Shown here piece by piece: positions 45,815 through 57,332 of a stretch of 64,000 nt of DNA (the stretch's first letter is position 1; each line of letters starts with the position of its first letter). Where the stretch lies: the NCBI GenBank assembly GCA_026119855.1, contig JAOWBW010000599.1, positions 744,001-808,000 of the forward strand, given 5' to 3'. A model generated the notes under the pieces. It was not told the origin of the DNA. It saw nothing but the letters and a program-made list of their open reading frames with translations, and ran no database searches. Both the position numbers and the translations under genes were made by a program. This DNA is from Campanula takesimana (lineage: Eukaryota > Streptophyta > Magnoliopsida > Asterales > Campanulaceae).

Positions 45815-46143
45815 TATATATACTTGCGTCGCTTGTTTTATTTATTTTATGAAGGATAGAGTATAAACTTGATATGCTAATATTATTATTTTTTTTTCAA
45901 AACCAAAACGGTCAAATGTTAAGTTGGTGATTGATAGATTTAAGAAAGTATTCAATTATAGCATCCACCATAAGTCTTTGCCAGGAAAAAATTGTTTAAT
46001 AGTTGGGGTTAGCTATGCAATTTTCTATTAACACCAAAACGTGAATCTAAATGATAAGACAACTAAGAAGAAACATTTTCAAGATTAAATATAACCCAAG
46101 TTGACCAGCTACCTTTGATAAATCATTTGAGTGTGTAGTAGGA

Positions 46144-46188
<45 letters not shown>

Positions 46189-46358
46189 TCTCCCTCTCTT
46201 TCTATCCTCTGCCCTTAATTGTATAGTTCAAATGATTATTTTCTGTTGTCCAAAAACATTAATTTGGATGTATGTTTTCTTGTTTTTCATGGTTATGACA
46301 TATAAACTCAATTCTTGTCTAGCTTACCAACCAAATAATTGAAGTTATTACTGGATAA

Positions 46359-46390
<32 letters not shown>

Positions 46391-46610
46391 CGATTGATAT
46401 ATTAGTCTCTTTTTTTGTTAATTTGAATAAAATTTGAGTAATAATTTAAGTTACTTTTAGTTATCTAAAAATTATTATTGATAGTATTTATAATGGTAAT
46501 ATTAATAAAAAAATTCTATTAGGGTAATTAAAAGTAGCATACATTTGTGCTGAAAGTTCATTCGTATTGTAGTAATAAAAAAAAAAAAAAAAAACTAACT
46601 TTCTGGAGAG
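45815..46610 (+). repeat. Intergenic with CT microsatellites and a Stowaway relic
   Basis: CT runs at 46147-46200 and 46359-46386. About 46430-46580 resembles the interior of the Stowaway at 50925-51175 (TTGAGTAATAATTTAAGTTAC and following) but has lost its ends. An A run lies at about 46577-46594. No gene. Confidence 0.6.
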
Positions 46611-47364
46611 AAGGGCTCCCAACAAAACTCACTCCATATATTTATAGGTTTTTCATCTCCTTCATTTCTTCTTGTTTAAGATCAGCACAACGCACAATTT
46701 ACATTCGCATGATACATTAACATGGTATCACAGTTCATGATTTCGAAGTTCACATAAGTTCATAGATGACTTGCTTACGCTTTTAGATCTATATTTAACA
46801 TAATTTTACTAGAAGTATAATTAGGTGTATTATTAGAAAAATTAATGGTCGAATTCTTGTTAACAAGGATTTGGATTGTCAAAGAAAAACACGACATATT
46901 TTCGTGCACCCTGTTCTTCATGTATGTTAAAATCTTCTTGGACTCGATGACTCCTTCAATCTCTATCGTATGTGCTTTTATGTCCGTTTTCACGTTGTAA
47001 CATGCATTTGCTCATTAGCAACATGATCAAATCAATTACATAAAATTTATCTAATTTTCGAATTAAGTAAATTTTAATATTATTTTTTTGTCAACTCTTG
47101 ATTCCTACTTTGAATGTTAGTGAAGAAAAAAATAGTAGTCATGGGTAAAAAGTCCATTATTGTTATGTACATTTTTAGAAATAGAACAAAGTACTTTAGA
47201 ATTCTCACAAAAAATAAAGTTACTTTAGAAAGTACCTTTGTGCATGAGTAACTTTCTCCGTGGATCATGCTCTCACATTTATCACAGTGCATGAAGGCCT
47301 TCATCTTTTGTTATTTTTATGATTTCCTTTAAATACAACAAGAGTTTCAGTAAGCTACACCGTA
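46611..47364. other. Intergenic, no gene seen
   Basis: Two small minus-strand open frames (46775-46993, 47080-47304) show no recognisable domain. A TATA-like CATATATTTATAGG lies at 46634. Confidence 0.45.
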
Positions 47365-47760
47365 CTCCCTCCGTCCCGTTTCAAGTTCACCATTTTGGGC
47401 TAGCACGCAAATTAAGAAAGCAATATTTATATTCAAAAGTAATGTGAGTGGGATATGTTAATGAAAGATTAAGGGAAGTGACATCTCAATTTAGAAAAGT
47501 AATTTTCCCCCCAAAACGGATCACTATTCATTAACTGGGTTTACAACCACAAGATCTTTTTACAAATTACACAAGATCTTCTTACAAACACACTGTAAAT
47601 CACTGCCAGTGAAATTTTAAATACAAATTCCCTCCAAATTTTTTGAGGGAACAACTAATAGCTACTAATTCTTTACAAATCATAATACAAAAAGCACTCC
47701 TTCTATAAAAACCACCACAACCTTCCTAATACCAGAGTTCACAAAAAAACCAAAAACACC

Positions 47761-48896
47761 ATGGCTATGGCAGCACCTACACCCACACAAACACACTGTA
47801 ATTTGCGGGCCAAACCAAATCTTACCCAGGAACAAATGAACTTGTTGGGTCAGTTTTTGATTGAAGCTATGGTGGGAGGGAAGCTTCCTAGAGGATTTAT
47901 TGCGGTGGCTGCGACAAAATTTGGAGTGACAAGGAGGACCGTCTTCAAATATTGGAGGACAGTGGTGGATCAAAAAAACCAAGGTAAACCTGTCAATTTA
48001 AGTTCAAAGAAAGTAGGGGTGTTAAGAACTAAAAGAGTGAAATTAGATGAAGAGAAAATGAAATCAATTCAATTTCATAAAAGAGGAACAATTAGAAATC
48101 TTAGTGAACCATTGGGAGTTAGTAGATATACAGTTGGGAGATGGAAAAAACAAGGTGTGATCAGGGCTCACACTAATGCAATCAAACCAGGATTAACTTA
48201 TGCAAACTGTTTAGCAAGGTTGATATTTTGTCTAGAATCATTATCATTTGATGCAGAAAATGATAAAGTACTTTTCAAATGCATGAATCATGTAATACAC
48301 TTAGATGAAAAATGGTTCTACATAACCAAAACAGCAGAGAGGTATTACATTTGTGAAGGTGAGGAAGAGCCACATAGGACATGTCAAAGCAAAAGATTCA
48401 TCACAAAAGTGATGTTTCTTTGTGCTGTTACAAGGCCACTTTATGATTGTTAAGGAAATTGCATTTTTTATGGCAAAATTGGCATGTGGCCATTTACAAA
48501 AAAGGAATTAGCAAAGAGAAACAGCAAAAATAGGCTCAAAGGAACACCCATAACAGTTGCAATGGATTCAGTAAACAAGGAAGTGACAAAGCATATGCTC
48601 CTAACCCAAGTAAGATTTCTACACATTTAAAGGTTTCTTATTTGTTATTTTTAAACATCATAAACAAAAAATTGTTATTTTATTGCAGGTTCTTCCTGCG
48701 ATCAAGGCAAAATGGCCTTCGACTTCAAAGTTCAAATAAGCACAGAATAGCAATCTCAGCACACAATAGGGACAAACCAATCTCAGCGCTTAAAAAACAC
48801 CAAACCAAGGCAATACATGTTCTTATCAGGAAACTAGGTCAACAAGCCATACTCATCATTTCACACAAAAATTCCATCCAACTCCCAACAATGTAG
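47761..48896 (+). pseudogene. Plant mariner-like transposase, truncated and decayed
   Basis: Intact for 230 codons from ATG 47761. An N-terminal helix-turn-helix pair (TKFGVTRRTVFKYWR; LGVSRYTVGRWKKQG) binds the TIR, followed by the first catalytic aspartate in VIHLDEKWFY (D182). A TAA then interrupts at 48451-48453. Beyond it, in other frames, are KIGMWPFTKKELAKRNSKNR (48477-48537) and, after a small intron-like gap ending TTGCAG (48604-48688), VLPAIKAKWPS (48690-48722). The second aspartate region (normally QQDNAxPH) survives only as a damaged trace at about 48760-48780, and the third aspartate region cannot be found. So the catalytic triad is not intact. Confidence 0.88.
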
Positions 48897-49310
48897 TCAA
48901 ACAGAATAGAGAGAAGAACAAAGACAGGGAAAGAGTACATAAACCTGTTCCTTGAGCCATCTTTGTACAGCCGGAGTGTGCAAACCCAACATCAACATGT
49001 AAGTTCTGTGTGCTTTGACTTTTCGCTCAAAGCTCACCGGAGCTTGACCATTTTGGACTCGAATGGCATCAATTTCTTTACACATAGACCAACCCGGCTC
49101 GTTAAAGACAGATACTGGAAGGGTAGCTCGAGTTGGACTCAACAAATCCCCAAATATATTACGAGATTCTTCAGAGACCAACCCAGCCTCCGATTCGCCA
49201 GCAAAAGAGGACTTGGGACTCGAATTCGATGAATCTCCGGCGACAAACGAAGCATCGGAAGTCACCATCGTCGATTCATCTTGAAATTGGTTGGAAAATT
49301 GAATATCCAT
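48897..49310 (-). CDS. MLE-associated second ORF (ORF2-like), probable first exon
   Basis: Minus strand from ATG 49310 (MDIQFSNQFQDES); an upstream ATG at 49346 is in frame, but the 49310 start follows an AAACCCTAA-containing leader. The first 60 residues are Ser/Glu/Asp-rich and disordered. Then come SPTRATLPVSVFNEPGWSMC, a basic segment (FERKVKAHRTYMLML) and QRWLKEQ. At 48945 a CAG/GTTTATG junction looks like a splice donor, after which the frame soon ends at the decayed transposase. I do not recognise the family. It resembles the ORF at 1-415 in position, strand, leader and E-x-GWS segment. Either an MLE accessory gene or a captured host exon. Confidence 0.5.
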   Translation of the reverse strand: MDIQFSNQFQDESTMVTSDASFVAGDSSNSSPKSSFAGESEAGLVSEESRNIFGDLLSPTRATLPVSVFNEPGWSMCKEIDAIRVQNGQAPVSFERKVKAHRTYMLMLGLHTPAVQRWLKEQVYVLFPCLCSSLYSV

Positions 49311-49706
49311 GAAGAAAGGCGATCGATTTGGAGAGGAAACCCTCAATTTTAGGCGGATTTCTTTGTCGCCAAAGAAATCGAGAGATAGAGAGAGAAAGAG
49401 AGGTTAGGGTTTCTTCGTGAAGAACTGAATGAACGGCGTATAGAAAGTGAGGGGGAGGTAGGGTTTGGGTTTTGGGTAATGTATATTATTTGGGTTGGGT
49501 TTGGGTTGGGTTGATTAGATTTGGGTTGGGTTTAATTAGTTTTGGGTTAGGTATGTTTAATTAAGGGATGTGTAATTAGTGAGATAAATAAGTGGGCCAG
49601 CCCAAATAAAATAAGAATAAAAGATGTCCATTTTAGGAAAGGTGAAGCAATTAACGGGACATCCATTTGGGTAATTAGTGAAACTTGAAATGGGACGGAT
49701 GGAGTA

Positions 49707-49927
49707 TTTGTTTTAAATAAATAAAATAATTTCGCACTTTGGTCCAAAATTAAGTATTGCAATTGATTTGTTAGTATATTTATTTTATTTGTTTTCACAT
49801 TGCTTGTATCATGAGATAAAAAAAAAAAAAAAAAAAAAAAACTAAGATCGATTTTTTTTTTTTTTTTTGTATAAACGTCATAATTATTTTGGAACAGATT
49901 GATAGAAATGAGAATGCATAACACTTA
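49707..49927. repeat. Intergenic with facing poly-A and poly-T runs
   Basis: A run of about 22 A (49819-49840), then ACTAAGATCGA, then about 18 T (49851-49868): a near-perfect A/T hairpin. The minus-strand open frame over it (49547-49924) is not credible. Confidence 0.6.
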
Positions 49928-50183
49928 CTACCTCCGTCCCAGTTCAATGTGCACTGTTTGACTTTTCTGGTCAACTTGACTGAACTTTGAACTTAATTTT
50001 ATGAAAATCTATACACCTCTATGCAATTTTGAAAGATGTTATTGATACTATTCCTAACAATAAAACAATAACAACTTTTAAATTTGTATAATAATAGCTA
50101 GATTTTCACAAAATGATGGTCAAAGTTCGAATGAATTGACCACATGAACAGTAAAAGTGCACATTAATATGGGACGGAGGTAG
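49928..50183. mobile_element. Stowaway MITE, reverse orientation copy of the 38115 family
   Basis: TA-flanked (49926-49927 and 50184-50185); CTACCTCCGTCCCAGTTCAATG and TATGGGACGGAGGTAG ends. The interior is complementary to 38115-38375. Confidence 0.92.
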
Positions 50184-50924
50184 TATTATAGTACTAATAG
50201 AGTAGTATTTAACTGAAGTTGGTCATTTATATTCAACAACATAACCTTTCCTCCCAAAAAAATATAAATGCCATATACTTGTAACTACTTTTAAAAATGT
50301 TGTCTTACATGTTACAAAATGGTATTTAAACCAATTCATTTTTTTTAATGCAGACACTTATTTGAGATTTGAGATGAAGGGAGTATATAATAATATCCAC
50401 TCACTAGTGATTATTATTGCCTAAATTATTTTTTATTGAAATTAAGTCGTGCACTCTTACAAGTGATGACCACAGTTTCTTGGATTGAAGAAAACAAAAA
50501 GTTAGTGACTAACTTTTGAATAGACTGTCAAAATGGGAGAAGATAAACAGATCTTTAAATAAGATGGAGGGAAAACTGAATTTACATACAACCATGGCTA
50601 CCATGTTTGAAATTGAAATTGTGCTTAATTTCTTTTCACTTTTGGAAAATAAAATATTTACCTTTTCTGTTTCCTTTTCCCTGACAGTAGTGTCAGCTAA
50701 ATCAGCTTTGATCAATTTCTTTCCTACTCAATTTCTCTGTTTCTCCATGAATCTTCTTATATAACATCAATGGCTCATTTCTCAAACTTGGCATCCAAAC
50801 TGTGAACTCCTACATGATCATGATCATGATCCACGTGATGATCGATGGTGAGGTTCTTTTATGAAGCGAAATACGTGCTTAATTGTAAAAAGCGAAACAA
50901 ATATCAAGGTGAACAAATCTAATA
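50184..50924. other. Intergenic, no gene seen
   Basis: Two overlapping small frames on opposite strands (50509-50764) show no domain. A Stowaway-like tail (GAAGGGAGTATA) lies near 50377-50388, and a TGATCATGATCATGATC repeat near 50814-50830. Confidence 0.5.
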
Positions 50925-51175
50925 CTCTCTCTGTCCCAGAATGATAGTCCTCATATTTTCATGGGTTTTACGAAGGAACTTTGAGTAATAATTAAGGTTA
51001 CTTTTAATTATTCTAATGAAATTTTTGAAATTGTTCTTGATACACCATTATAAATACTATTAATATCAATTTTTAGATTCACATTAACATAATTATAAGT
51101 ATCATTTATAACTGCTCAAAGTTCCCTCGTAGTAACAACGAAAAAAGGTGGACTATCTTTCTGGGACGGAGGGAG
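50925..51175. mobile_element. Stowaway MITE, second family
   Basis: TA-flanked; ends CTCTCTCTGTCCCAGAATGA and TTTCTGGGACGGAGGGAG, inner arms ATAGTCC / GGACTAT. A decayed relative is at about 46430-46580. Confidence 0.9.
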
Positions 51176-51339
51176 TATTCCGTAGTATGAGTATGCTGAT
51201 TAAGAGATTCGAATAATTATTGTTTATTGAAAGCAAAGGACTTGATTTACAAGGATCTATGGAGTAACGATAATATGGATATGTTGTTGTTATTTTCGGT
51301 ACATTTCTTGATTAGTCTCAGTATATATCTTTCTCGTAT

Positions 51340-51828
51340 TGTTGGGAATTTAGTAGTATCCCGTTGCAATTAAGATCAAGAACACAATAACCACAAACAC
51401 AAATATGAGAGAATCACACACAAAGAACATAGGAATTGTTTGCCCGGTTCTTTCAACACATGAACTACGTCCGGAGGCAATCGCCAAGCCTATATTTTAT
51501 TTAAATATTCTTAATTATGGTGCTACAATGTGTTCAAAATCGGAACTATGCTTATATAGGTGTACAAAGAAGTCCTAAACCAATACATGGAAGAAATCTA
51601 GTCATAATAGGAAACAAACTAAAAATCTGGGAAAGAAACAAGAGGTTCGGGCGAGTCCCTTGGTGGGTTCGGCCGAGTCACCAAGTGGGTTCGGCCACAC
51701 CTCTGAGTTTCAGCCCATTTTTGTTTTCCTTCTCCGTTTTGACCTCTCTTTGATCCTTCCATCCCCAGTTTGATCTTGGACTCCTTTTCCCCTTGTCTCT
51801 TTATTATTTTAGGACTCTAATCCTAACA
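51340..51828 (-). repeat. 3' LTR of the short Copia derivative
   Basis: 489 bp. Minus-strand TATA (TATATAA, about 51553-51559) with TTCGGGCGAGTCCC / GGTTCGGCCGAGTCACC / GGTTCGGCC repeats at 51646-51697, about 87 bp upstream. Confidence 0.9.
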
Positions 51829-51948
51829 ATCTCTCACCTAGAGACTAAAACCATAAGCAAAGACTGATCATCACTCCCACCACAAAATGAACCTCATTCG
51901 AACACATTTTTACTCCCATATTGACTTGGTGTTGTCGTGCCTCCCCGC

Positions 51949-53529
51949 TTAAGTGCTAAGGCGAGTTGAAACCAAGTGACGTTTCAACCCCTCCGTGTTA
52001 GATTTTTCTTGCTTCTCCAAATCAGCTTCTACCTTGATTTCTCCCCGCAAGCCTAACTTCGCCTTCTCCCTCCAGACCCACCTTCCTCGCAATGCTCCCC
52101 CTTGAAACTTGGACGAACCTTGTTTCTTCCATTGTCTTCTCTTGGTCTGAACACGCTCTCTGTTAGGGTACTTTGACTTCCACACCGCGTTGATCAACTT
52201 TGTGTCACTCTCCCCTCTAACACACTGTTTCTTGATGTCTCTCCTTTCTGCACCAATTGGCCGGTCCTTTAGCCTCTTGCTCCCACCCGAGCGAACATCG
52301 ATATTGTAGGTAGAGTGCAGCATCTTCTCCTTAACTCCATAAGCGATCACCTTAGATCCTTTTGTGACTTACCAAGACCCACCAGTGAAGGTTACACCAT
52401 ATCCTTCATCATCAAGTTGTCCAACAAAAATCACCCTCCTTCTCAATTCCGGAACATGCATTACATTATGTAAATGTAAAACAGCCCCTTTAGGTGTCTT
52501 CATCATCACATCACCCTTACCTTCGATCTTCAATGGTTGATCATCACCAAGATAGACAACCCCAAAATCACCCGGTGTATATTGCTCCATTAACTCTGCA
52601 TCCCCACTAGCATGACAAGAAGCTCCAGAATCCAACATCCAATCTTCGCTCGACTGCTCCTCTCCTAGGACTAATACATCCTCATTATCAACCATGTGTG
52701 CATAACCATCTCCCTCCTTATACAGACAATCATAACTGATATAACCCTTCGCGCCACAATTGTAGCACTTAACCGATTTATTTTTTTCTCTTTTTCGGTC
52801 CTCCCCTTCACCTACATTTCTCCACCCTAAGTGCAGCATCATCTGCGGAAGTTTATCCCCTTTTCTCTTTCATTCTCAACTCCTCTTGAAGGATGAGATC
52901 TCTAACCTCCACATATACTAACGGTTCCTTCGACGTACTAATCGTCATGACAGTTACCTCCTAACTATCAGGCATCGATTTTAGTAGAAAACATGCTAGC
53001 ACTTCATTTGAGAAAATAATATCAACACTTTTCAATTGGTCCACCATACCTTTGAAATTTCCGATATGACTCGCTGCTGTCTACCCCTGCGACATCTTGG
53101 CATTCGCAAACCTCTTTATCAAGTGCACCTTATTTATATTAGATGGCTTCTCATACATGTCTGACAGCATCTGTAGCAACTCCACTGTTGTCTTGGCCTC
53201 AATCGCGTTCCGTGCAACATCGTCGGTTAGAGCACTCCTCACCGTCCCAACGCCTTACGATCCAACGTCTCCTAATCCCCTTGTTACATGTCTGCAGGTT
53301 TCTCAACTAAAGGTTTATGAAGATACTTACAATAAAGGTAATCTTCAACCCTTTTCCTCCAAAGCGTGAAATTCACACCGTTGAGTTTCTCTATCGAGTT
53401 CTCCATCATGATTGCTTCACAAAGTCCCCAAGAACGTGATTCAAAATATTCAACTGATGAAACTTTGAATCCCTCCAAACCAAAGCTCTTGGTACCAGTT
53501 GTTGGCAATTTTGTGGTACCCCGTTGCAA
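51949..53529 (-). pseudogene. Gag-protease remnant plus a basic ORF of the short Copia
   Basis: Minus-strand order: gag start (MMENSIEKLNGVNFTLWRKR, below 53412), a gag middle with stops (52860-53280, text like the UBN2 region), CCHC knuckle CYNCGAKGYISYDC (the usual H replaced by S, about 52733-52774), protease EDWMLDSGASCHASGD with downstream GDVMMKTP and VGQLDDEGY (52369-52842), then a frame change into a Lys/Arg-rich frame of about 133 codons (51949-52350, IAYGVKEKMLHSTYNIDV, later KRRQWKKQGSS) that stops before the purine tract. The basic frame replaces the integrase region and has no resemblance that I recognise. It may be a degraded linker or an element-specific product. Confidence 0.75.
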
Positions 53530-53986
53530 TTAAGATCAAGAACACAATAACCACAAACACAAATATGAGAGAATCACACACAAAGAACACAAGAATTTTT
53601 TTCCCGATTTGTTCAACACATGAACTACATCCGGGGACAATCGCCAAGCCAATATTTTATTAAATATTCTTTAATATAGTGCTACAATGTGTTCAAACTC
53701 AAAACTATGCTTATATAGGTGTACAAAGAAGTCCTAAACCAATACATGGAAGAAATCTAGTCATAATAGGAAACAAACTAAAAAACTGGGAAAGAAACAA
53801 GAGGTTCGGGCGAGTCCCTTGGTGGGTTCGGCCGAGTCACCAAGTGGGTTCGGCCACACATCTGAATTTTAGCCTCTTTTTGTTTTCCTTCTCCGTTTGA
53901 CCTCTCCTTGATCCTTCCAACCCCCGTTTGATCTTGGACTCCTTTTCCCCTTGTCTCTTTATTGTTTTAGGACTCTAATCCTAACA
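53500..53986 (-). repeat. 5' LTR of the short Copia derivative
   Basis: 487 bp, clearly the same as the 51340 copy with a modest number of differences. The minus-strand primer-binding site abuts at 53499. GTTCGGCCGAGTCACC repeats and TATA are retained. Confidence 0.9.
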
Positions 53987-54242
53987 CATATTTTCTATGT
54001 AATTGTCCCCATAGTTTAAGGTAGTATGATTAGGATAGAATAGTATAAAAATATAAGAGTTATTTCTTTCCTTGTAATGGGCATGTAATTTCCTATTTTA
54101 TTCAATAACTCAAAGCAACCAACATAGGTTGGGATTCCCATTACTCCACACCCTCTCTCTTGTCTACTCTTCTGCCTCTTTTTTCTATCTTATTCTTTTA
54201 TGCTTTACTTGGCAGGGGATAAATCGCACATGGTATCAGAGC

Positions 54243-57200
54243 GGGTCGATCCCGACTCTGCTATGCCTGTCACTCACCATACTTACGCTGCGTACTTTCC
54301 TTTCCCTACGACAACACACAACTCTCAAATTTCCTCTCACATGCCCCAATTTCTTTCGTTCTATACTTTGGCGCTACAAATCATATGACACCCTCAACCA
54401 CCCAAATGTCATCAAAATATCCATATTTTGGTAATAGTTTTATGACCATTGCTAATGGTTCGTAAATGCCAATCACCCACATCGCTTAGTTTCAATTCTC
54501 ATCTTCTAATCGCTCTTTTCAAATTAGTAACGTTTTGTGTGTTCCCATTCTCCACAAATCTTTAATCTTTATTCGTCGTTTCTCTTTAGACAATAATTGT
54601 TATTTTGAATTTGACGCATTTAGATTTCGTGTAAAGGAAAACCAAACAAGACAGACCATTCTCACCAAGGGATTCAAACGGCTTGCACCACTTTTCATTC
54701 ACACCCTCATCCATGCCAAACTCCTTGGCTTTAATTGGTGAACGTACTACTCCTTCCATCTGGCATGCACGGTTAGGTCATCCTTCTTCTCAAATTATTG
54801 ATTATGTACTAAATAAATTCCAAATACAGGTTAGCAGATCTATGAAGAATATGGACTTGTGTCACATTTTTCCATTAGGCAAGTCGCATAATCTTCCATT
54901 TCAAGTCAGAAATTTCAATTCTTAGAACCCCTTTGATTTGTTACATTTAGATGTATGAGGACCCTCTTTTGTCAGATATAATTCAAGTTTTAAATTCTAG
55001 TTGTCCATTGATGATGATTTCTCTCGCTATGTATGGTTGTTCCCATTATTTAGAAAAATAGATGTTTTTACAACATTTGTCGACAGTAAAAGTCTTATAG
55101 AAAACAAGTAAGCCGAAAAATCTTTATCATTCACACAATAAAAACTATACAGACTGATGGGGGAGAGTTCATAAATAATCCATTTGCAACTTTTTTGGTC
55201 TCACGCGGCATTACTCATCGTGTCTCTTGCCCATATATCCCTCAACAGAATGGTGTAGTCGAGAGAAAACATTGACATATAGTCGAAATGGGTCTCTGCT
55301 TTCTTGCCCAATCCCAAGTTCCTCAAACCTTTTGGCTTGAAGCTTTCATCACTACAGTATTTCTTATCAACAAGTTGCCCATGCGACAACTTTTCTATGT
55401 CTACCCTTATGAGAAGTTGTGGCTTCGACCTCCGGACTATAGGATCCTTAAAACTTTTTGTTGTACCTGCTTCTCTAACCTTATTCCTTACAACCACATA
55501 AGTTAATGTTGAAATCCACACCTTGTGTTTTTCTCAATTATGATTCCATGAGGAAAGGTTATCGGTAATCTGACCCGATCAGTGGTCGAGTTTATATTTC
55601 AAGACATGTGTTGTTTGATGAAACTCATTTTTACTAAGCTGCCACGAGTTTTGTATCAACTTCTCCTAGAACAGGAAAGCCTAAGTGCATTTATGATGAC
55701 TCTGGACCGGCTGCTTCACTTCTGTTTGGGCCCGTGCCTTCCTTTCATTCTAGGCTCATGCCTCATATTTCTTCTATTAGACTGCCTCTGCATCTAGCCA
55801 CTTATTCTCTGGACCAGCCCTTCACACAATCTACATATAGACCACTGCCTGGGCTAGCTTCCTCCCCTTTTAGCAATTCATCATCCAGTCCTGCTTTTGA
55901 TTGCAGCTCAGTTCCGTTCAGACTGGAGGATATCGAGTCTAAGCAAGCTTGGCTGCAATCACCCGTCCATCCCATTGAAACCACATCCCAGTCTTATTAT
56001 TCTGCTCAAGACCAATTGGTTGTATCTGGGCTTACACTTCTTCACTAATACAATAACCTGGTCCTCTTGGATTGCACCCTATTATTACTAGGGCCAAATC
56101 TAGCATCTTCAAACTGAAGAAAATGACTGAATTTGCTTCAGTCATACCTACCTCACCTAGTCCATGCAAGCACCAAATGGCTCTCAGCGCTACCAGTCCA
56201 GACTCTACATTCTTTGAGCCACATACATTTAAACAAGAATTCCCATTCGCCCATTGGCAACAAGCTATGCAAGAGGAAATTACAACACTTTAGAAGAATG
56301 GTACGTGGTCCCTTGTTTAGCCTCATCATCATCATAATGTCGTTAGCAGTAAATGTATATATAAAATTAAATGTCACGCTGATGGTTCACAAAAGCAGTA
56401 TAAGGCTTGACTTGTTGCACAAGGATACACCTAACAAGAGAGAGTTGATTACGATGAGACATTTAGTCCAGTCATTAAGCTGGCAACCATTCGAACTATA
56501 CTTTATATTGCTCGCTCTCAGGATTGGCCCATCAAGCAACTCAGCGTTCGAAATGCGTTTCTCAATGGTATTCTCTCTGAAGAGGTTTATATGCTCAACC
56601 ACTGTGGTTTACCGATCCTCAACACTTGAAATATCTATGTCTACTTCACCGTACTCTTTACAGACTCAAATAGTCGCCATGTGCTTGGTTACATTGACTG
56701 CATGATTTCCTACTCACCTTCAGTTTTTTCAACAGCCATGTGGATTCCTCTCTCTTCATCTACCAGCTTCACGGATCCACAATATCTATCCTCGTATACG
56801 TTCATAACATCATTGTCACTGGTTCTCACTCCGAGGCTGTTAACCAAGTTATTGATTTTATATGTTCTAAGTTTGAAAGTTGACATTTAGTTCTACTTAG
56901 CTTCTTCTTGGGTATTGATGCAACTAAGAACCAAAACACACTTGCACTTGAATCATTCTCGATATGCCACTCATCTACTTTATAAGTTTACTATGCATTT
57001 GAGCAAACCCGGCACCAACTCCTCTAGCCTCGGGTATCCATCTCTCAGCCAATGATGGGGATCCCTTCCCGATCCTAAGGGTTATGGTTGGGGGTCTTCA
57101 ATATGTCATTGTTTCAAGACTAGATCTTTCTTTTGCCGTTAACCAAGTCTGCAAGTTCTTGCATGATCCCCAGACAACTACATACAGGCCGTCAAGCGAA

Positions 57201-57322
57201 TCCTTTGGTTTCTCAAATAGACTGCCTCACTTGGTCTATCCTTTTAGTGTTCCTTTGACACATCAATTATCTCTTTCAGTGATGCGGATTAGGCCGACTC
57301 TCCTGACGATCGTCGCTCCACC
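54243..57322 (+). pseudogene. Decayed Copia gag-pol (plus strand)
   Basis: Recognisable pieces: a pre-integrase zinc segment with IWHARLGHPSS (about 54758-54790); integrase with QTDGGEF-like text at about 55150 and IPQQNGVVERKH (55234-55270); a Pro/Ser-rich linker; RT start FAHWQQAMQEEITTL (56245-56292) followed by fragments of RT; and RNase H entry MVGGLQYVIVSRLDLSFAVN (57084 on), ending at a DDRRST-type motif (57321). Stops and shifts are frequent. It is the oldest element in this block, since the TR-GAG-like Copia is inserted in its LTR and the Tat-like sequence truncates it. Confidence 0.82.
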
Positions 57323-57332
57323 AACAACGCTT

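Larger units (their letters stand above)
47365..49704 (+). mobile_element. Mariner-like element with both ends (2340 bp)
   Basis: Left end CTCCCTCCGTCCCGTTTCAA and right end (reverse complement) CTCCATCCGTCCCATTTCAA, each continuing AGTTYCAC, flanked by TA (47363-47364 and 49705-49706). It contains a DD39D-type plant MLE transposase remnant on the plus strand and an oppositely oriented ORF next to the 3' TIR. The termini belong to the same class as the Stowaway MITEs in this window, consistent with the established MLE-Stowaway relationship. Confidence 0.92.
51340..53986 (-). mobile_element. Short Copia derivative with gag and protease only (TR-GAG-like)
   Basis: LTRs 51340-51828 and 53500-53986 (TGTTGG...CCTAACA, 489 and 487 bp). 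The flanks CGTAT (51335-51339) and CATAT (53987-53991) differ by one CpG-type transition. On the minus strand the 5' LTR is the right one, followed by primer-binding site TGGTACCAAGAGC. A GGTGAGAGATTG purine tract precedes the 3' LTR. The interior is only 1.67 kb. It lacks integrase, reverse transcriptase and RNase H, so movement would require a helper Copia such as a TNT1-type element. Confidence 0.9.
51282..57322 (+). mobile_element. Old plus-strand Copia, LTR split by a younger Copia derivative
   Basis: The LTR text starts at about 51282 (TGTTGTTGTTATTTTCGG), is interrupted at 51340, resumes at 53992 and ends at about 54230 (CGCACA), abutting primer-binding site TGGTATCAGAGC (54231-54242). 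The interior is a decayed Copia pol (separate entry). The 3' part is missing: RNase H ends at 57322, where Ty3/gypsy sequence begins, so there is no 3' LTR. Confidence 0.75.

Noticed and set aside
55734..56048. Separate Ser/Pro-rich protein gene
   Set aside because: It is the linker between integrase and reverse transcriptase of the decayed plus-strand Copia, in frame context with flanking pol motifs.
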